Assembly: GCA_001314865.1 (NCBI GenBank)
Contig: LJZR01000028.1
Location: 1-64,000 of the forward strand
Direction of reading: 5' to 3'
Length of the DNA stretch: 64,000 nucleotides
Source of the DNA: Phormidesmis priestleyi Ana
GTDB taxonomy: Bacteria; Cyanobacteriota; Cyanobacteriia; Phormidesmidales; Phormidesmidaceae
Part shown: positions 28,370 through 37,908 of the stretch, piece by piece
How the letters are laid out: every line of letters starts with the position of its first letter
Position numbering within the stretch: the stretch's first letter is position 1
Translations under genes and position numbers: made by a program
The notes under the pieces: generated by a model
What the model saw: only the letters and a program-made list of their open reading frames with translations
Told to the model about the DNA's origin: nothing
The model's database searches: none

Positions 28370-29065
28370 ATGAAACTGACTGCTATCACTCGACTCATAT
28401 CCGCGCAGCTGTCTGCTCAGCTGTCTGCTCAGTTGCCTGCTCAATCGAGCAGCCGCCCGACAGGCCGATGGACAGCGCAAAGACTCGCTACCCTGAGCCT
28501 ATCTCTGCTTGTTTCAGCAACTGTTTTGCTCAGCGGCCTTTTGGGTGGATTACTGGGCTTTGCTTCCCCTAGCTGGGCATTTCTGGAAGATGACATGGAT
28601 ATGCTGCTAACCAATAATGAATGCCCGGTGTGCATTTTAAACGACGCTGACCTCGCTGGCGCGCAGCTACACAGAGCCAACCTCAAGGTCGCTTCGCTGA
28701 CAGGCGCTAACCTTACTGGCGCAGATCTTTCAGACACCAACCTCATGCTTTCTGACCTGATAGAGGCCAATCTTACCGACGCCAACCTCACGGGTGCAGA
28801 GATGAACGGTGCGCAGATGAAAAACAGCAACCTCACGGGCGCAGACCTCAGCGGCGCTATCCTCACCCAGGCCAACTTAGTAGATGCTAACTTGACCAAC
28901 GCTAAGCTGATTAATACCGAACTCACCGCAGCGGTGATTGGCGTAGCCAACTTTACCAGCGCCGATCTCACAGGTGCTAACCTGCGCGGCGTCAACCGCA
29001 GTCGTGCCATTTTATGCCACACCATCATGCCCGATGGCAGCGAAGAAAATCGAGATTGCCCATAG
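28370..29065 (+). CDS. Exported pentapeptide-repeat protein
   Basis: This protein has 231 residues. The N-terminus has AQLSAQLSAQLPAQ repeats, then a hydrophobic signal/anchor (LSLSLLVSATVLLSGLLGG, about residues 44-65) with SPSWA as a possible cleavage site. It is followed by a CPVC motif (NNECPVCIL), and then about 25 A(D/N)LxxAxL-type repeats forming a right-handed quadrilateral beta-helix (about 95-215). The function of such proteins is usually unknown. Many are predicted thylakoid-lumen proteins in cyanobacteria, which fits the signal peptide. The 5' extension contains an in-frame 15-bp duplication. Confidence 0.92.
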   Translation: MKLTAITRLISAQLSAQLSAQLPAQSSSRPTGRWTAQRLATLSLSLLVSATVLLSGLLGGLLGFASPSWAFLEDDMDMLLTNNECPVCILNDADLAGAQLHRANLKVASLTGANLTGADLSDTNLMLSDLIEANLTDANLTGAEMNGAQMKNSNLTGADLSGAILTQANLVDANLTNAKLINTELTAAVIGVANFTSADLTGANLRGVNRSRAILCHTIMPDGSEENRDCP

Positions 29066-29092
29066 AGAGATTGCTCATAGAGATTGCTCATA
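29052..29092 (+). repeat. 13-bp tandem duplication over the pentapeptide gene stop
   Basis: GAGATTGCCCATA at 29052-29064, then GAGATTGCTCATA at 29067-29079 and 29080-29092. The first copy spans into the TAG stop (29063-29065). Confidence 0.9.
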
Positions 29093-29167
29093 AAGATTCT
29101 AAAAGAGATCGCCTATCGCGCGATCGCCCGTAGAAGAACAACTGACTAGAGGCATCTAAGAGAGAAC

Positions 29168-30523
29168 ATGACTAACGCAACCATACCCAAGCCCAAGGGA
29201 CTCACTGCCATCAGGAGATTGGAGTGGATTCTTGATCCAGTAACTTACCTAGAGCGGACAAAAGCAGATACGCCTGATTTCTTTGAAGAAGACTCCTTGG
29301 GCTTTGGTTATGGTTCGGTGATTATCACCAGTCATCCTGAAGCCTTGCAGTTTATTCTCAGCCGAGATCGTAAGACCTTTGATGCACCGGGCGAGCTTAA
29401 CAGCATTTTGGCCCCGATTCTGGGCGACAACTCGGTGATTATGATCAGTGGCGATCGCCACAAAGAGCGCAGGCAACTGGTTGCTCCGGCGTTCCATGGA
29501 GAACGCTTAGATGTCTATGGTGAGATGATTTGTGAGCTAACTCGGGCCGCCGCTGCGACGCTTAAGCCCGGTGAACCCTTCGCGGCGAGAAACCTCACTC
29601 AGCAGGTATCGCTACAAATCATTTTCAAAGTGGTTTTTGGACTAGACGAGAGTCTCCGCTCACAGCAAATTATGAGCCTCCTCACCCAAACGGTTGATTC
29701 ATTGGGTTCGCCTTTTGCTGCGCTGATGCTGTTTTTTAGCAGTCTGCAAAAAGACCTTGGCCCTTGGAGCCCCTGGGGCAAAATTGTCCGGATGCGATCG
29801 CAGCTAGACGAGCTGATGTATGCCGAAATTCGAGAGCGCCTAGCCACCGCTGACCCTACCCGCACGGATATTCTCTCAATGCTGATATCTGCTCGTACTG
29901 AAAGCGGCGAGGCATTAAGCGAACAAGAACTGCACGACGAACTGATGGCGCTGCTAGTGGCGGGGCATGAAACCACTGCGACTGCGATCGCCTGGGTGAT
30001 GTACTGGGTTCACAAGCAGCCTGAAGTCAAAGCTCGGCTGCTGGCCGAACTCGACGGTTTGGGGCCAGAGGCAACGCCAACTGAGATTTCGCAGCTTCCG
30101 TATTTGGGGGCGGTATGCCAGGAAACGCTGAGGCGATCGCCCGTCGCGATGTTCACGTTTCCCCGCGTCGCTCAAGAACCCGTCACCTTGATGGGCCAAA
30201 GCTTTCAACCGGGCAGCGTCTTCCTCGGCTGTATTTTCCTCACACATCAAAGAGAAGATCTGTACCCCAACCCTCATGATTTTCGCCCTGAGCGTTTTTT
30301 AGAGCGAAAGTTTTCACCCTATGAGTTTATTCCCTTTGGCAATGGCTCTCGCCGTTGTGTGGGGGCGGCGCTGGCCCAGTATGAGCTTAAGCTTGCTGTA
30401 GCCACAATGCTGAGGCACTATCAGTTTCGGTTAGCGAGCGATCGCCCCGAAATGGCTAAGCGGCGTGGTGTCACCTTAGCCCCTGCCCAAGGCGTCCCGA
30501 TGATTTTTGTAGGAGAGCGATAG
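29168..30523 (+). CDS. Cytochrome P450 (CYP110-like)
   Basis: This is a heme monooxygenase of 451 residues. The I-helix oxygen-activation motif is AGHETTATAIAW, the K-helix ExxR is ETLRRSP, and the heme-binding loop is FGNGSRRCVGAAL, with Cys397 as the axial ligand. There is no membrane anchor. The overall form resembles the cyanobacterial CYP110 group, thought to act on fatty acids or terpenoids, but the subfamily assignment is from memory of motifs only. It is followed after one base by the YgfZ-like gene, so the two are likely co-transcribed. Confidence 0.92.
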   Translation: MTNATIPKPKGLTAIRRLEWILDPVTYLERTKADTPDFFEEDSLGFGYGSVIITSHPEALQFILSRDRKTFDAPGELNSILAPILGDNSVIMISGDRHKERRQLVAPAFHGERLDVYGEMICELTRAAAATLKPGEPFAARNLTQQVSLQIIFKVVFGLDESLRSQQIMSLLTQTVDSLGSPFAALMLFFSSLQKDLGPWSPWGKIVRMRSQLDELMYAEIRERLATADPTRTDILSMLISARTESGEALSEQELHDELMALLVAGHETTATAIAWVMYWVHKQPEVKARLLAELDGLGPEATPTEISQLPYLGAVCQETLRRSPVAMFTFPRVAQEPVTLMGQSFQPGSVFLGCIFLTHQREDLYPNPHDFRPERFLERKFSPYEFIPFGNGSRRCVGAALAQYELKLAVATMLRHYQFRLASDRPEMAKRRGVTLAPAQGVPMIFVGER

Positions 30524-30524
30524 C

Positions 30525-31643
30525 ATGTCATTTGCCCCTCAAACAACTCCCCGCCCGCCCGTCTTGTTTGACCGCAGTGCCTGTGGCCGCATTCGACTCA
30601 CCGGCTCAGATCGGGCTCGCTTTTTGCACAATCAAACCACCAACAACATTGAACAGTTGGCTGCGGGTCAGGGCTGCTATACCGTATTTGTCTCCTCTAC
30701 CGGACGCACTCTTGATCTGGCTACAACCTATGTTTTTCCAGATTCTCTGTTGGTGATTGTTTCTCCTGGTATGGCCGAGAAGCTTTATGGCTGGATGGAT
30801 CGCTACATCTTTTTTTCAGATCAAGTCACACTCACTGACGAAAGCGAACAGACCTTTCTTTTCACCATTTTTGGAGCTGGTGCGGACGCGGCTATACAAC
30901 AGCTCGGCGTCGCCTTCGCGGATGAGAAACAACAATTCAGCCATCAAACAATCTCTTTGCCCAGTTCATTAACCGATGTAGCTGATCAAATCACCGTTGC
31001 GGTTGGCAGCGATCTGGGCTCTTCAGGCCCTAAAGGATTGGAGAATCCTAAAGGATTAGAGGGTTACACCATTGTTGGCCCAAAGTCACAGGCAGACATC
31101 GTTTGGAAGGCGCTACTCGCAGCTGGCCTGACTGCTGGGAGTGCCGAACAGTGGGAAGCCCTGCGCATTCAGCAAGGCCGCCCAGCCCCCGGAAAAGAAC
31201 TCACCGACGACGACAACCCGTTAGAAGCTGGCCTGTGGCAAGGCATCTCGTTTGAAAAAGGCTGCTATATCGGCCAAGAAACCATTGCCAGACTTAACAC
31301 CTACAAGGGTGTCAAAAAGCGCCTATGGGGAATAAAGCTATCTGGGGCAACGGCAGATTCGGATATGCTCCTGGGCGCAACACTGCTGGCAGAGGGTGCA
31401 AAAGTCGGCAAAATTACCAGCCTTAGTGAAGTAAATGGTGAGCTGTTAGGACTGTGTTACCTCCGCACCAAAGCAGGGGGCGAAGGGCTGAAGGTCGCTC
31501 TACAAAACGCAGAACAAAACGCAGAACAAGACGCAGAACAAAATGCAGACGAGCCGTTATCTTCTAACGCAATGATCTTAGGTGAGATCATTGCGTTACC
31601 TTTTATTTCGCATGAATATCCAGCAGATAGACCCAGTCGATAA
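30525..31643 (+). CDS. YgfZ/GcvT-like folate-binding protein
   Basis: This protein has 372 residues. The signature KGCYIGQE followed by TIARLNTYKGVKKRLWGI is the conserved YgfZ tail motif with its functional Cys. The N-terminal GcvT-like fold contains GSDRARFLHNQTTNN, the pterin/folate pocket region. YgfZ proteins support Fe-S cluster repair in a tetrahydrofolate-dependent way. The start ATG 30525 follows AGGAG within the P450 3' end. Two short in-frame repeats are visible: GPKGLENPKGLEG near residue 170 and NAEQNAEQDAEQNA near the C-terminus. Confidence 0.88.
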   Translation: MSFAPQTTPRPPVLFDRSACGRIRLTGSDRARFLHNQTTNNIEQLAAGQGCYTVFVSSTGRTLDLATTYVFPDSLLVIVSPGMAEKLYGWMDRYIFFSDQVTLTDESEQTFLFTIFGAGADAAIQQLGVAFADEKQQFSHQTISLPSSLTDVADQITVAVGSDLGSSGPKGLENPKGLEGYTIVGPKSQADIVWKALLAAGLTAGSAEQWEALRIQQGRPAPGKELTDDDNPLEAGLWQGISFEKGCYIGQETIARLNTYKGVKKRLWGIKLSGATADSDMLLGATLLAEGAKVGKITSLSEVNGELLGLCYLRTKAGGEGLKVALQNAEQNAEQDAEQNADEPLSSNAMILGEIIALPFISHEYPADRPSR

Positions 31644-31721
31644 ATGTTGAGTAAAAAGAAGATCTTAGCGGACTCTTCCGCCTCTGTTTACCTTCTGGAG
31701 GCGGGAACTGGCCATATGGTC

Positions 31722-32510
31722 TCAATCGCCTGCTAGCCAATATAGTATTTCTGACTTAAGCACTTTAATATCTCGATAAAACTCTTGTTTTACGAACTGA
31801 CCGAATGCATCGAAAGGTGTAAAAGAGGTGCTGGCTTGCCATTGAACATCTTGCGCAATCGGGGTGGTGTGTGTGCCTTTAATAATTCTGACGGTTGTTG
31901 TATTGGGAAATCGACCTATGAGCACGTCGCTTAGAGGTCGGGTTTGATCGAGCGTGTCGCTGCGAAACTTAATGAGTAGGTTGTAGGGCGTATCGTACTG
32001 CTCAGTAATCAGCGCCAGCGTTTTTTCGGGACTGGGCGTAAATTCTAGCCTTGTTTCTAGCCCTAGCTCAGGCACAAACTGCCTTGCCTGCTGAATGGCC
32101 TGGCCCAACAAAGGAATAGACTTTTGCGCTGGATAATTATTAAAGGAAACAAAAATATTGCCGATTCGGTTGACCCGGTGCAGTGTACCAATGAGTAGAT
32201 GAACCTTACAGCCCATGCTATGGCCTAGCCCGTAAATGGGAAGATCTTTTAGTTCAGGGCGCTGCTTGCATAGGAACGCAAAGCCTTGGTCAAAGGTAAT
32301 GAGGGTTTCTTGAGCGATCGCGCCATGGTCAAACGTATTTACAAACGGTGTGGCAATGACTGCATAGCCTTCGTTATATAGCGCTTCTAGCAGCCAACGG
32401 TAGGTCAAATGCGGAGCCGCTGCGACAAACGCGCCCCCTAAAAAGTGAATAATGCCACGCGGCTGCTCAGGCACCAAAAACCAATTGCCAGAAACCTCTT
32501 GCCAGTACAT
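31722..32510 (-). CDS. DUF1350 alpha/beta-hydrolase-like protein
   Basis: This is a 262-residue protein of the DUF1350 family, common in cyanobacteria and plastids. It contains FLGGAFVAAAPHLTYRW near the N-terminus (oxyanion region) and a nucleophile elbow GLGHSMGCKVH, so it has the alpha/beta hydrolase fold. The function is not established for the family. It is convergent with the YgfZ-like gene. A weak hairpin lies at 31678-31704. Confidence 0.87.
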   Translation of the reverse strand: MYWQEVSGNWFLVPEQPRGIIHFLGGAFVAAAPHLTYRWLLEALYNEGYAVIATPFVNTFDHGAIAQETLITFDQGFAFLCKQRPELKDLPIYGLGHSMGCKVHLLIGTLHRVNRIGNIFVSFNNYPAQKSIPLLGQAIQQARQFVPELGLETRLEFTPSPEKTLALITEQYDTPYNLLIKFRSDTLDQTRPLSDVLIGRFPNTTTVRIIKGTHTTPIAQDVQWQASTSFTPFDAFGQFVKQEFYRDIKVLKSEILYWLAGD

Positions 32511-32648
32511 AAACGCCTTAGAAAACTAACCTAGTCCGAATGCTTTATTTTAATAACGCTACGCTGTCAGAAGCCATTCGCTAATCCAGTATTGCATCAA
32601 CTCAAACCGCTGTGGTATATTCAAGAGCCACTGTGAAAGTGGAAAAAA

Positions 32649-32722
32649 GGACGTATAGCTCAGTTGGTTAGAGCGCATCGTTGACATCGATGAGGTCCGC
32701 CGTTCGAGTCGGCGTACGTCCA
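32649..32722 (+). tRNA. tRNA-Val (anticodon GAC)
   Basis: This is a full cloverleaf: acceptor GGACGTA (32649-32655) pairs with TACGTCC (32715-32721), discriminator A at 32722. The D-arm is GCTC/GAGC. The anticodon stem is CATCG/CGATG around the loop TTGACAT, giving anticodon GAC. The T-arm CGCCG/CGGCG carries TTCGAGT. The length is 74 nt with no encoded CCA. Confidence 0.96.
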
Positions 32723-32747
32723 TTGCTTATACTGTACATATACAAAA

Positions 32748-32789
32748 AGCCCGCTAAGTGCAGATCTTACGGTCTGCACTTAGCGGGCT
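32748..32789. terminator. Strong bidirectional terminator after tRNA-Val / desA
   Basis: This is a perfect 17-bp inverted repeat: AGCCCGCTAAGTGCAGA (32748-32764) and TCTGCACTTAGCGGGCT (32773-32789), with an 8-nt loop TCTTACGG. A run of A's precedes it (32744-32748), so it terminates the minus-strand desA with a U-tract. Confidence 0.85.
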
Positions 32790-32804
32790 ATGGTTGCTCA
32801 CAAT

Positions 32805-33845
32805 CTAAAAGCCAGCTTCTTTAAAAGACTGATACGACTTTTCTGGATGATACAAATGGCACTCAGTCGCAATCGACTTTATGAGCGCCCAGTTGAACTT
32901 ACGCTCAACAATGTGCTCGCCCCAGTTTTCCTTAAGGTTGGCATGTACCGCTCGCAAATGATACGAAGGAATCCCCGTAGAAACATGATGCGGCACATGG
33001 ACATTGATATCGTGACACAAAAACTCAATCCAGCGAGGATAGCTACAGTGAACCGTACCGGCTAGCTGTGCATCGCCCGCACTCCACTGCGCCTCTGGCT
33101 GAAAAGAGATTTCAGGAATCGTGTGATGCACAATCGTAAACGTGCTCATCCAGAAGTGATACACCATCCAAGGGATGAGCCAGAACTTAACAAAGCCCCA
33201 AAAACCCGTAGTCGCAATGAGAACAGGAAAGAAAATAGCCGCAAACCCAACCACAAGCGCCATCGAAAAAAGCGCTTTGCTGCGATCGCGTACCTTAAAA
33301 TTCCTCAAGTCAAAATGCAGCACCGCCCAGTGACCAATCGAACCGAGCCACCAAAACCAGCCCCGAGCTGCCTTATAAAGCACTTTCATTGCTGGATGCG
33401 CCCGCGCAAAGTCATCGGCATACCAAGGATACCAAGCGTTATCTTCTTCAATTTTATTGGTATGCAGATGATGATGATCGTGCAAAATACGCCAAGGATG
33501 GAAAGGATAAATCAGCGGTAAAAAGGCAATATGGCCTACCACATCATTAACCCAGCGGCGCTTAGCAAAAGAACGATGGCCAGCATCATGCCCCACCACA
33601 AAAAAGCCAGTGAGCGCAGTACCCGTAAAAAACCAGGTAAAGGGGAGTAAAAATGAAGGTAAAAAGATGATTGCGCAGTAGCCCGCAATTACCGCAGATA
33701 TGCTAATCGCAACATGTTTCCAGGCTTTAGCGGCATCTTTTTCAAAATATGCTTTAGGAATGCTTCTAACAATTTCCTTTAGCTGCAAAGGTGCCTCATT
33801 TGGCTTAGGTTCAGCAGCAACAAACCTTTCTGTCGTAGCAGTCAA
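32805..33845 (-). CDS. desA: Delta-12 acyl-lipid desaturase
   Basis: This is a 346-residue membrane desaturase that introduces the second double bond into membrane fatty acids, important for cold tolerance. The three histidine boxes are present: HDAGH (near residue 91), HDHHHLH (near 125) and HVPHH (near 287). Hydrophobic pairs flank them, and the family block [16 protein letters not shown] follows. It starts at TTG 33845, with GGAG 9 nt upstream. It closely follows the cyanobacterial DesA pattern. The gene stands alone between tRNA-Val and a long spacer. Confidence 0.95.
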   Translation of the reverse strand: MTATTERFVAAEPKPNEAPLQLKEIVRSIPKAYFEKDAAKAWKHVAISISAVIAGYCAIIFLPSFLLPFTWFFTGTALTGFFVVGHDAGHRSFAKRRWVNDVVGHIAFLPLIYPFHPWRILHDHHHLHTNKIEEDNAWYPWYADDFARAHPAMKVLYKAARGWFWWLGSIGHWAVLHFDLRNFKVRDRSKALFSMALVVGFAAIFFPVLIATTGFWGFVKFWLIPWMVYHFWMSTFTIVHHTIPEISFQPEAQWSAGDAQLAGTVHCSYPRWIEFLCHDINVHVPHHVSTGIPSYHLRAVHANLKENWGEHIVERKFNWALIKSIATECHLYHPEKSYQSFKEAGF

Positions 33846-34467
33846 AAGTCAATTCTCCGTAAGAAATCGAGCGAAAGTAATCTGCTACAGAATGTCACCC
33901 TGTAACGAAATTGCTTTAAAAGTCTTAACATTTATACCATTTAGAGGGGAACTAGCGGGGAGGCAAAAATGCGTTTTATTTATCTTAGACGAGTTTGATA
34001 ATGAGGGTAATTGCGAGTCGGCCAGCAGGGCCTTGCACTCATCAGCATGACTCAGCATGATTCAGCATGAATTCAGTATTACCCAAATCCACCACCATCA
34101 CGATCTTTAGCAGGCGTGCAACAAGGGAGGTCACAGAGCCTCACAAAGGGCTGTACATAAGGCCATATCGCAGAATTTCTGAAAACGAACAGATATCTGC
34201 CTGCCTGTAGACCTGTTGTTATTTTTGCACTTGAGTATTGATGAATTTGCGCATTGGCTAAAAAGCTGGATTCTTTTGAAAAGGTGCGTCCTGAGGCAAT
34301 AATAATAGTGGCAAACAACAGCTGGCCTAAAAAATACACCTTGACAAATGCGTCCTTGCTTAGGTGCGGTGTCGCTACCCTACGCACTTCTCATCTTTTA
34401 CCATACGATAAAGATTCGATCTCTACTTGAATACTGATCCAATACTGACCACCCTGCGTCCCTTCTC
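33846..34467. other. 622-bp spacer, no convincing gene
   Basis: This divergent region between desA and the ABC-F gene has a short repeat cluster (CAGCATGA units, about 34040-34070). An open frame on the minus strand (34079-34387, 102 codons) has no start support and no recognisable family. It should contain the desA promoter, which is cold-regulated in other cyanobacteria. Confidence 0.45.
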
Positions 34468-36417
34468 ATGAGCCTTATCACCTTCCAATCCGTCCATAAA
34501 GACTTCGGCATCAAGGAAGTGCTGCGCGACGGCTCTTTTAGCATTGAGCCCAATGACAAAGTCGGCGTTATCGGCGTTAACGGTTCCGGCAAATCGACGC
34601 TGCTTAAAATGATGGGTGGCATGGAGTCGATTGACAGCGGCCAGCGACTCACCAAATCAGGATCGAGGCTGGTATATCTGCCTCAGCAGCCCGACGTTGA
34701 CGAAAACCTCACCGTACTCGATCAGGTCTTTGCCGACTGCGGCGAGCAAATGCAGCTAGTGCGAGAATACGAAGATCTCATGCATAAAATGTCTCATGCC
34801 TCAGGCGATGAGATGGACAAGCTTATGAATCGCTTAGCCGTCGTCGGCGAGCAAATGGAAATTGAAGGCGCTTGGGATGTAGAGACCAATGCCAAAATTA
34901 TTTTGACCAAGCTGGGCATTGAGGACTTTGAAGCGCGAGTGGGCGATCTCTCGGGTGGGTATCGCAAGCGCATTGCCCTAGCAACTGCGCTCATGAGCGA
35001 TCCTGACTTGCTCTTAATGGACGAGCCCACCAACCATTTAGATGCTGAGTCAGTGGAATGGTTGCAAACCTATTTGAGCCAGTTTCGCGGGGCGCTAGTG
35101 CTGATTACCCACGACCGCTATTTTTTAGATAACGTCACCAATCGCATTATTGAAATTGACCGGGCCGACCTGTACACCTATGCAGGTAACTACGCCTACT
35201 ATTTAGAGAAAAAAGCCGATCAGGAGGCCTCATCGGCTAGCTCCCAGCAGAAGTTTAAAGGAATGCTGCGGCGGGAACTCGCTTGGCTGCGGCAGGGGCC
35301 AAAGGCGCGCAGCACTAAGCAAAACGCCCGGATTGGTCGGATTGAGGAAATGAAGGAGAAAACCTTCAAAGAGGCGCAGGGCAAGGTTGAAATTGACACA
35401 GCGGGGCGACGGATTGGGAAAAAGGTCATTGAAGTTCATGGCATTACCAAGGCATATGGCAATCGCGGTAGCGCTGACGGGTCAGTTCGCACCCTCATTA
35501 AAGACTTTACTTATGAGTTTACGGCGAGCGATCGCATTGGCATCATCGGCGGCAACGGTGCAGGCAAATCCACCCTTATGGACATTATTACCGGGCGGCT
35601 AGCACCCGACAGCGGCACCGTAGAAATTGGCCAAACCATCCACATTGGCTACTTTAACCAGCACTCCGAAGAACTCCTTGAAGCGCTCAACGAAAACATG
35701 CGCGTGATGGACTATCTCAAAGAAGAAGGCGCCTTTGTCACCACTGCCGACGGCAGCCAAATCAGCGTTTCCCAAATGCTAGAGCGTTTTTTATTCACTA
35801 GCAATCAGCAGTACACCCCCATCCACAAACTCTCCGGCGGCGAAAAGCGTCGATTGTTCCTTCTGCGCGTACTGCTTAGCGCCCCCAACGTCCTGATCCT
35901 CGACGAGCCAACGAATGACCTCGATGTACAAACCCTCACCGTCTTAGAAGACTATTTAGAGAGTTTTAACGGCTGTGTGATCACCGTTTCACACGATCGC
36001 TACTTTTTAGACCGCACCGTACACAACATCTTTGCGCTAGAGCCCGGGGGGAATATTCGCCGCTATCCCGGCAGCTATTCTGTTTATTTAGAAACTAAGA
36101 AAAAAGAGGAGTCTGCTGAGAAAGCCACGCAAAAAACTGCTTCGGCTGTGAAGCGTGAGCCCCAAACAGCCGCCAAGCCTGTCGAAAAAACGCAGCCTAA
36201 AAAAGCCTCTAACAAAGAGAAAAGAGAGTACGAGGATTTAGAGAACAAAATTCCTCAGTTAGAAGCTAAAAAAGCCAAATTAGAGAAGTTGCTGTATCCT
36301 GAGCCGCCTAGCGATCATATAGAGTTGCAGAAGTTGTCAGAGGCGATCGCAGCCGTTACAGAAGAAATTGATCAGGCGACAGAGCGTTGGATGGAGCTAG
36401 CTGAGATCGTGACTTAG
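34468..36417 (+). CDS. ABC-F family ATPase (Uup-like)
   Basis: This is a 649-residue soluble protein with two ABC domains and no membrane part. Domain one has GVNGSGKSTLL, LSGGYRKRIALA and LLLMDEPTNHLD. Domain two has GGNGAGKSTLM, LSGGEKRRLFLL and LILDEPTNDLD. A charged linker between them (about 250-320) and a C-terminal coiled coil (about 590-645: KREYEDLENKIPQLEAKKAKLE) match the ABC-F layout. These act on ribosomes or in DNA stability. The exact role is not known. Its last codons and stop are triplicated in a 17-bp tandem array. Confidence 0.93.
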   Translation: MSLITFQSVHKDFGIKEVLRDGSFSIEPNDKVGVIGVNGSGKSTLLKMMGGMESIDSGQRLTKSGSRLVYLPQQPDVDENLTVLDQVFADCGEQMQLVREYEDLMHKMSHASGDEMDKLMNRLAVVGEQMEIEGAWDVETNAKIILTKLGIEDFEARVGDLSGGYRKRIALATALMSDPDLLLMDEPTNHLDAESVEWLQTYLSQFRGALVLITHDRYFLDNVTNRIIEIDRADLYTYAGNYAYYLEKKADQEASSASSQQKFKGMLRRELAWLRQGPKARSTKQNARIGRIEEMKEKTFKEAQGKVEIDTAGRRIGKKVIEVHGITKAYGNRGSADGSVRTLIKDFTYEFTASDRIGIIGGNGAGKSTLMDIITGRLAPDSGTVEIGQTIHIGYFNQHSEELLEALNENMRVMDYLKEEGAFVTTADGSQISVSQMLERFLFTSNQQYTPIHKLSGGEKRRLFLLRVLLSAPNVLILDEPTNDLDVQTLTVLEDYLESFNGCVITVSHDRYFLDRTVHNIFALEPGGNIRRYPGSYSVYLETKKKEESAEKATQKTASAVKREPQTAAKPVEKTQPKKASNKEKREYEDLENKIPQLEAKKAKLEKLLYPEPPSDHIELQKLSEAIAAVTEEIDQATERWMELAEIVT

Positions 36418-36449
36418 CTGAGATCGTGACTTAGCTGAGATCGTGACTT
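36399..36449 (+). repeat. 17-bp tandem triplication over the ABC-F gene stop
   Basis: AGCTGAGATCGTGACTT occurs at 36399-36415, 36416-36432 and 36433-36449. The first contains the last coding codons and the stop TAG begins at its 3' end (36415-36417), so the gene end is copied twice downstream. Confidence 0.95.
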
Positions 36450-36622
36450 AAGGAAGCAAAGGAAAGCAGAGAGCCGCAAAGGGGGGCAAACTTTTCTATC
36501 TTCAGCTGATAATGCCTGATAATATAGATAGATATCTAAAAGTCTGTATAAAGCAGTACACAGCTTGAATCGTCAACACATCTTCTCCCAGTTTCTATCA
36601 GTCTGAAGCCCTCACCACCCCT

Positions 36623-37828
36623 ATGAACGATTTAGGAAAAGCGCTGCTTAACAAGGTTGATCACATTATCGAAATCTGGGTTGACGAAGTTCGCCGTGAC
36701 ATGGAAATAGAGAGCAACCGAGGGATGACCTACGAGGCTGTTCACAACGGTCTGCCAGATGTTTTGGCCTCCGTCGCTAAGCTGCTGACCCCCGCTTTTT
36801 CAGAAACAAAAGAGCAGGTACTAGAAGAGGAGGCTTTAGCGCATGGCAAAGTCAGAGCCGAACAAGGGTTCGACATTGCCGAAGTCGTGCGAGAGTATCG
36901 AACGCTGCGCAATATCCTACTCACCGAGTTAGAGTCTGACTTGCGGACAGGCACTGTAGAGGAAGCCATTAGAGCCATTCGTAAAATTGACGCCGTGTTA
37001 GACGATGCGGTCATGGTCTCTATGGAGTGCTATGTCAATCGACGAATGGTATCTTTAGGCAAAATGCACGCTCAGCTATTGCTGACCAATCAAGAACTGA
37101 CGCGCTTAGTACAAGCTCATAAAGACAATGTCTCGCATTTGGCTCACGAACTCAAAAATCCGCTAAATTCAATTATTTCATTTTCTTCTATTCTATTGCG
37201 AAAGCAGCAGAAACAGCTGGCTGAAACCACTGATGAACCGATGGAAATGCAGCAAGTAGAGCGCATTCTAACCAATGGCCAACAGCTACTTCGACTAATC
37301 AACAACACACTAGAGACATCTCGTAGCGAATCTCAGCAGCTGACCTTAACCATGGAACCAGTAGCAGTGCCTGAGCTGATAAAATCGGTAGTAGAAGCGC
37401 TGGAGCCAAGCATATCAGATAAGCCGGTTACCTTGAGCTGGAACTGTCAGCAGGCGCCTGACTATGCAATGATCGATGGTCTTCGCCTACAGCAAATTTT
37501 GACCAACTTAGTAAGTAATGCCATTCGCTATACAGACGAAGGCAGTGTAGAAGTGATTTGTTACACCCAAGGAGATGATTTGTGGGCGATCGCAGTCAGC
37601 GATACCGGCAGGGGCCTTTCCGTGGAGCATCAGTCCAAAATTTTTGAGCCCTATTTTCGAGTCGGCAGTTCAGAAGATTATTTACCCGAGAGCAGTGGCT
37701 TAGGGCTAACGATTGTTAATAAAATGGTTCAGCTGCTAGGCGGAACCATTGAGGTGGAATCTACACTGGGCGGAGGCTCTGTTTTCAAGGTGGTATTCCC
37801 GCTGAATGTGGACTGCCCCCCCTCTTGA
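36623..37828 (+). CDS. Sensor histidine kinase with RsbR-type N-terminal domain
   Basis: This is a 401-residue cytoplasmic kinase. The N-terminal 150 residues are an all-helical RsbRD/RsbU-like sensor domain (EVRRDMEIESNRGMTYEAV, then EQGFDIAEVVREYRTLR). The HisKA domain has phospho-His175 in HLAHELKNPLNSIISFS. The HATPase domain has the N-box LVSNAIRYTDE, DTGRGLSVEHQSKIF and GLGLTIVNKM. No response regulator gene is adjacent. The N-terminal fold suggests stress-type input. Confidence 0.9.
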   Translation: MNDLGKALLNKVDHIIEIWVDEVRRDMEIESNRGMTYEAVHNGLPDVLASVAKLLTPAFSETKEQVLEEEALAHGKVRAEQGFDIAEVVREYRTLRNILLTELESDLRTGTVEEAIRAIRKIDAVLDDAVMVSMECYVNRRMVSLGKMHAQLLLTNQELTRLVQAHKDNVSHLAHELKNPLNSIISFSSILLRKQQKQLAETTDEPMEMQQVERILTNGQQLLRLINNTLETSRSESQQLTLTMEPVAVPELIKSVVEALEPSISDKPVTLSWNCQQAPDYAMIDGLRLQQILTNLVSNAIRYTDEGSVEVICYTQGDDLWAIAVSDTGRGLSVEHQSKIFEPYFRVGSSEDYLPESSGLGLTIVNKMVQLLGGTIEVESTLGGGSVFKVVFPLNVDCPPS

Positions 37829-37908
37829 AACTTACTGTTGAAATCACTCTCAAAAATCTGTTGTAAATCTGTTGTAAATCTATTAAATAACATTTCAAAG
37901 GTATTGGG

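Noticed and set aside
28441-29091. 216-codon frame on the minus strand opposite the pentapeptide gene
   Set aside because: It is a shadow of the repeat-rich pentapeptide gene. The periodic codons give a long antisense frame.
31678-31704. Hairpin CCGCCTC / GAGGCGG between the YgfZ-like and DUF1350 genes
   Set aside because: The stem is only 7 bp with a 13-nt loop and no T-tract, too weak to call as a terminator.
34079-34387. 102-codon open frame on the minus strand in the desA spacer
   Set aside because: It has no ribosome binding site, an odd composition and no recognisable family. It is probably a chance frame.
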